The notes beneath the pieces were generated by a model. The model was given only the letters and a program-made list of their open reading frames with translations, searched no databases and had not been told where the DNA came from. From Micavibrio aeruginosavorus (GTDB lineage: Bacteria; Pseudomonadota; Alphaproteobacteria; Micavibrionales; Micavibrionaceae), in the NCBI GenBank assembly GCA_016432265.1, contig CP066681.1:1142342-1206341 (forward strand): DNA of 64,000 nucleotides, in the 5' to 3' direction. Position numbers and translations under genes: made by a program. Shown in pieces: positions 63,422 through 64,000 of the stretch (position 1 is the stretch's first letter; every line of letters starts with the position of its first letter).

Positions 63422-64000
63422 ATGCCCGTTGAGCCCGATCCATCGATTTTCGACCACCCATTCTGGGGGCGCGGATTCAGGCCGTTCTTTATGGGGGGTG
63501 GGCTCTATGCCGCATCCAGCATACTCATATGGGTGGGATTCTATGCCGGATATATAACGCCGCCGGATGTTCTGCCGGATGTTATTTCGTGGCACGCCCA
63601 TGAAATGATATACGGTTTTGTCATGGCGATTGTGGCCGGTTTTCTCCTGACGGCTGTGGCGAATTGGACTGGCGGCGCTCCTGTGCGGCAGATCCAGCTT
63701 ATGATTCTCTGCGTCCTTTGGCTCTCCGGGCGCATTGTTATGAATGTCGAAGGCCTTCCTGCATGGCTGGCCTATGGAACGGAACTTTTATTTATCCCGG
63801 CTTTGGCGATCAGCTTGTCTTTGCCTCTCTTGCGTAGCTGGAACACGCGGAATTTTATTTTCCTGGGGTTGCTTGCGATCCTTTGGGGGTGCGACATATT
63901 TTTCCTGCTGGGGCAGGATCGGATGCCTTTATATGCCGCCTTGATGGTGATCCTTGTGATGATCTCCTTGATCGGCGGGCGGATTATACCATCTTTCACG
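63422..64000 (+). CDS. nnrS: NnrS-family protein (C-terminus outside window)
   Basis: The visible 193 residues begin MPVEPDPSIFDHPFWGRGFRPFFMGGGLY and contain at least five hydrophobic helices. The family motif is WHAHEMIYGFVMAIVAGFLLTAVANWTG. NnrS is a heme- and copper-containing membrane protein linked to nitric oxide tolerance. A GGAGGT ribosome binding site is 5 nt upstream of the ATG. The frame runs in phase to the window end. It lies 11 nt after the parvulin gene, so it belongs to the nar operon. Confidence 0.88.
   Translation, partial: MPVEPDPSIFDHPFWGRGFRPFFMGGGLYAASSILIWVGFYAGYITPPDVLPDVISWHAHEMIYGFVMAIVAGFLLTAVANWTGGAPVRQIQLMILCVLWLSGRIVMNVEGLPAWLAYGTELLFIPALAISLSLPLLRSWNTRNFIFLGLLAILWGCDIFFLLGQDRMPLYAALMVILVMISLIGGRIIPSFT

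Noticed and set aside
1..64000. CRISPR arrays, insertion sequences and prophage genes
   Set aside because: No regularly spaced repeats, transposase or phage structural motifs were found on either strand.

Overview
The window looks like a stretch of alphaproteobacterial chromosome of moderate GC content. The cues are the trxB/VOC/lysR operon, an ELM1-type (DUF1022) protein, carA/carB near greA, the yqeY-dnaG-rpoD order, tRNA genes with an encoded CCA end, and a methylcitrate-cycle gene set. The order within the class cannot be fixed from sequence alone; Rhodospirillales-like or Micavibrio-like lineages are guesses. I saw no transposase, integrase, prophage or CRISPR array.

Layout. 1-3.5 kb: lysR (cut by the window edge), VOC protein, trxB, ELM1-like protein and an Lrp/AsnC regulator. 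3.6-10.6 kb: a Lon protease with an unusual N-terminus, ssb, a DUF2059 protein, gyrA and coaD, followed by tRNA-Lys. 11.2-18 kb: a large hybrid sensor kinase that has lost both phospho-acceptor residues, an aminotransferase/thioesterase operon, and an SbmA/YddA-type ABC exporter split into two genes. 18.1-26.8 kb: a methyltransferase, then thiolase, SDR dehydrogenase, prpB, prpC and prpD. Together these could take 2-methyl-3-hydroxyacyl-CoA through propionyl-CoA to pyruvate and succinate. 26.8-35.6 kb: greA, an EF-hand protein, carB, a candidate small RNA, a SET-domain protein, carA, yqeY and a Nudix hydrolase. 35.7-41.5 kb: dnaG, rpoD, an unknown protein, an apparently frameshifted gene and a CAT-anticodon tRNA.

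41.8-64 kb is an anaerobic-respiration island. It holds a porin, the anaerobic ribonucleotide reductase nrdDG, a secreted repeat protein, ubiT-ubiU-ubiV (oxygen-independent ubiquinone synthesis), a TauE/SafE permease, moeA, a Crp/Fnr regulator, two NarK transporters, narGHJI, a parvulin isomerase and the start of nnrS. Four clear FNR-type palindromes and one weaker one precede the transcription units of this island. A tandem pair of NrdR boxes precedes nrdD. The regulator encoded inside the island has the ETxSR-type recognition helix expected to read these sites, and it carries five cysteines in its C-terminal tail rather than the N-terminal cluster of classical FNR. The inferred picture is one low-oxygen regulon making nitrate uptake, nitrate reductase, its molybdenum cofactor, its quinone supply and deoxynucleotides.

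The best leads for new biology are the double-degenerate hybrid kinase, the Crp/Fnr protein with a C-terminal cysteine cluster, the Lon variant, the seven-repeat secreted protein, the His/Cys-rich NarH tail and the candidate small RNA upstream of carB.
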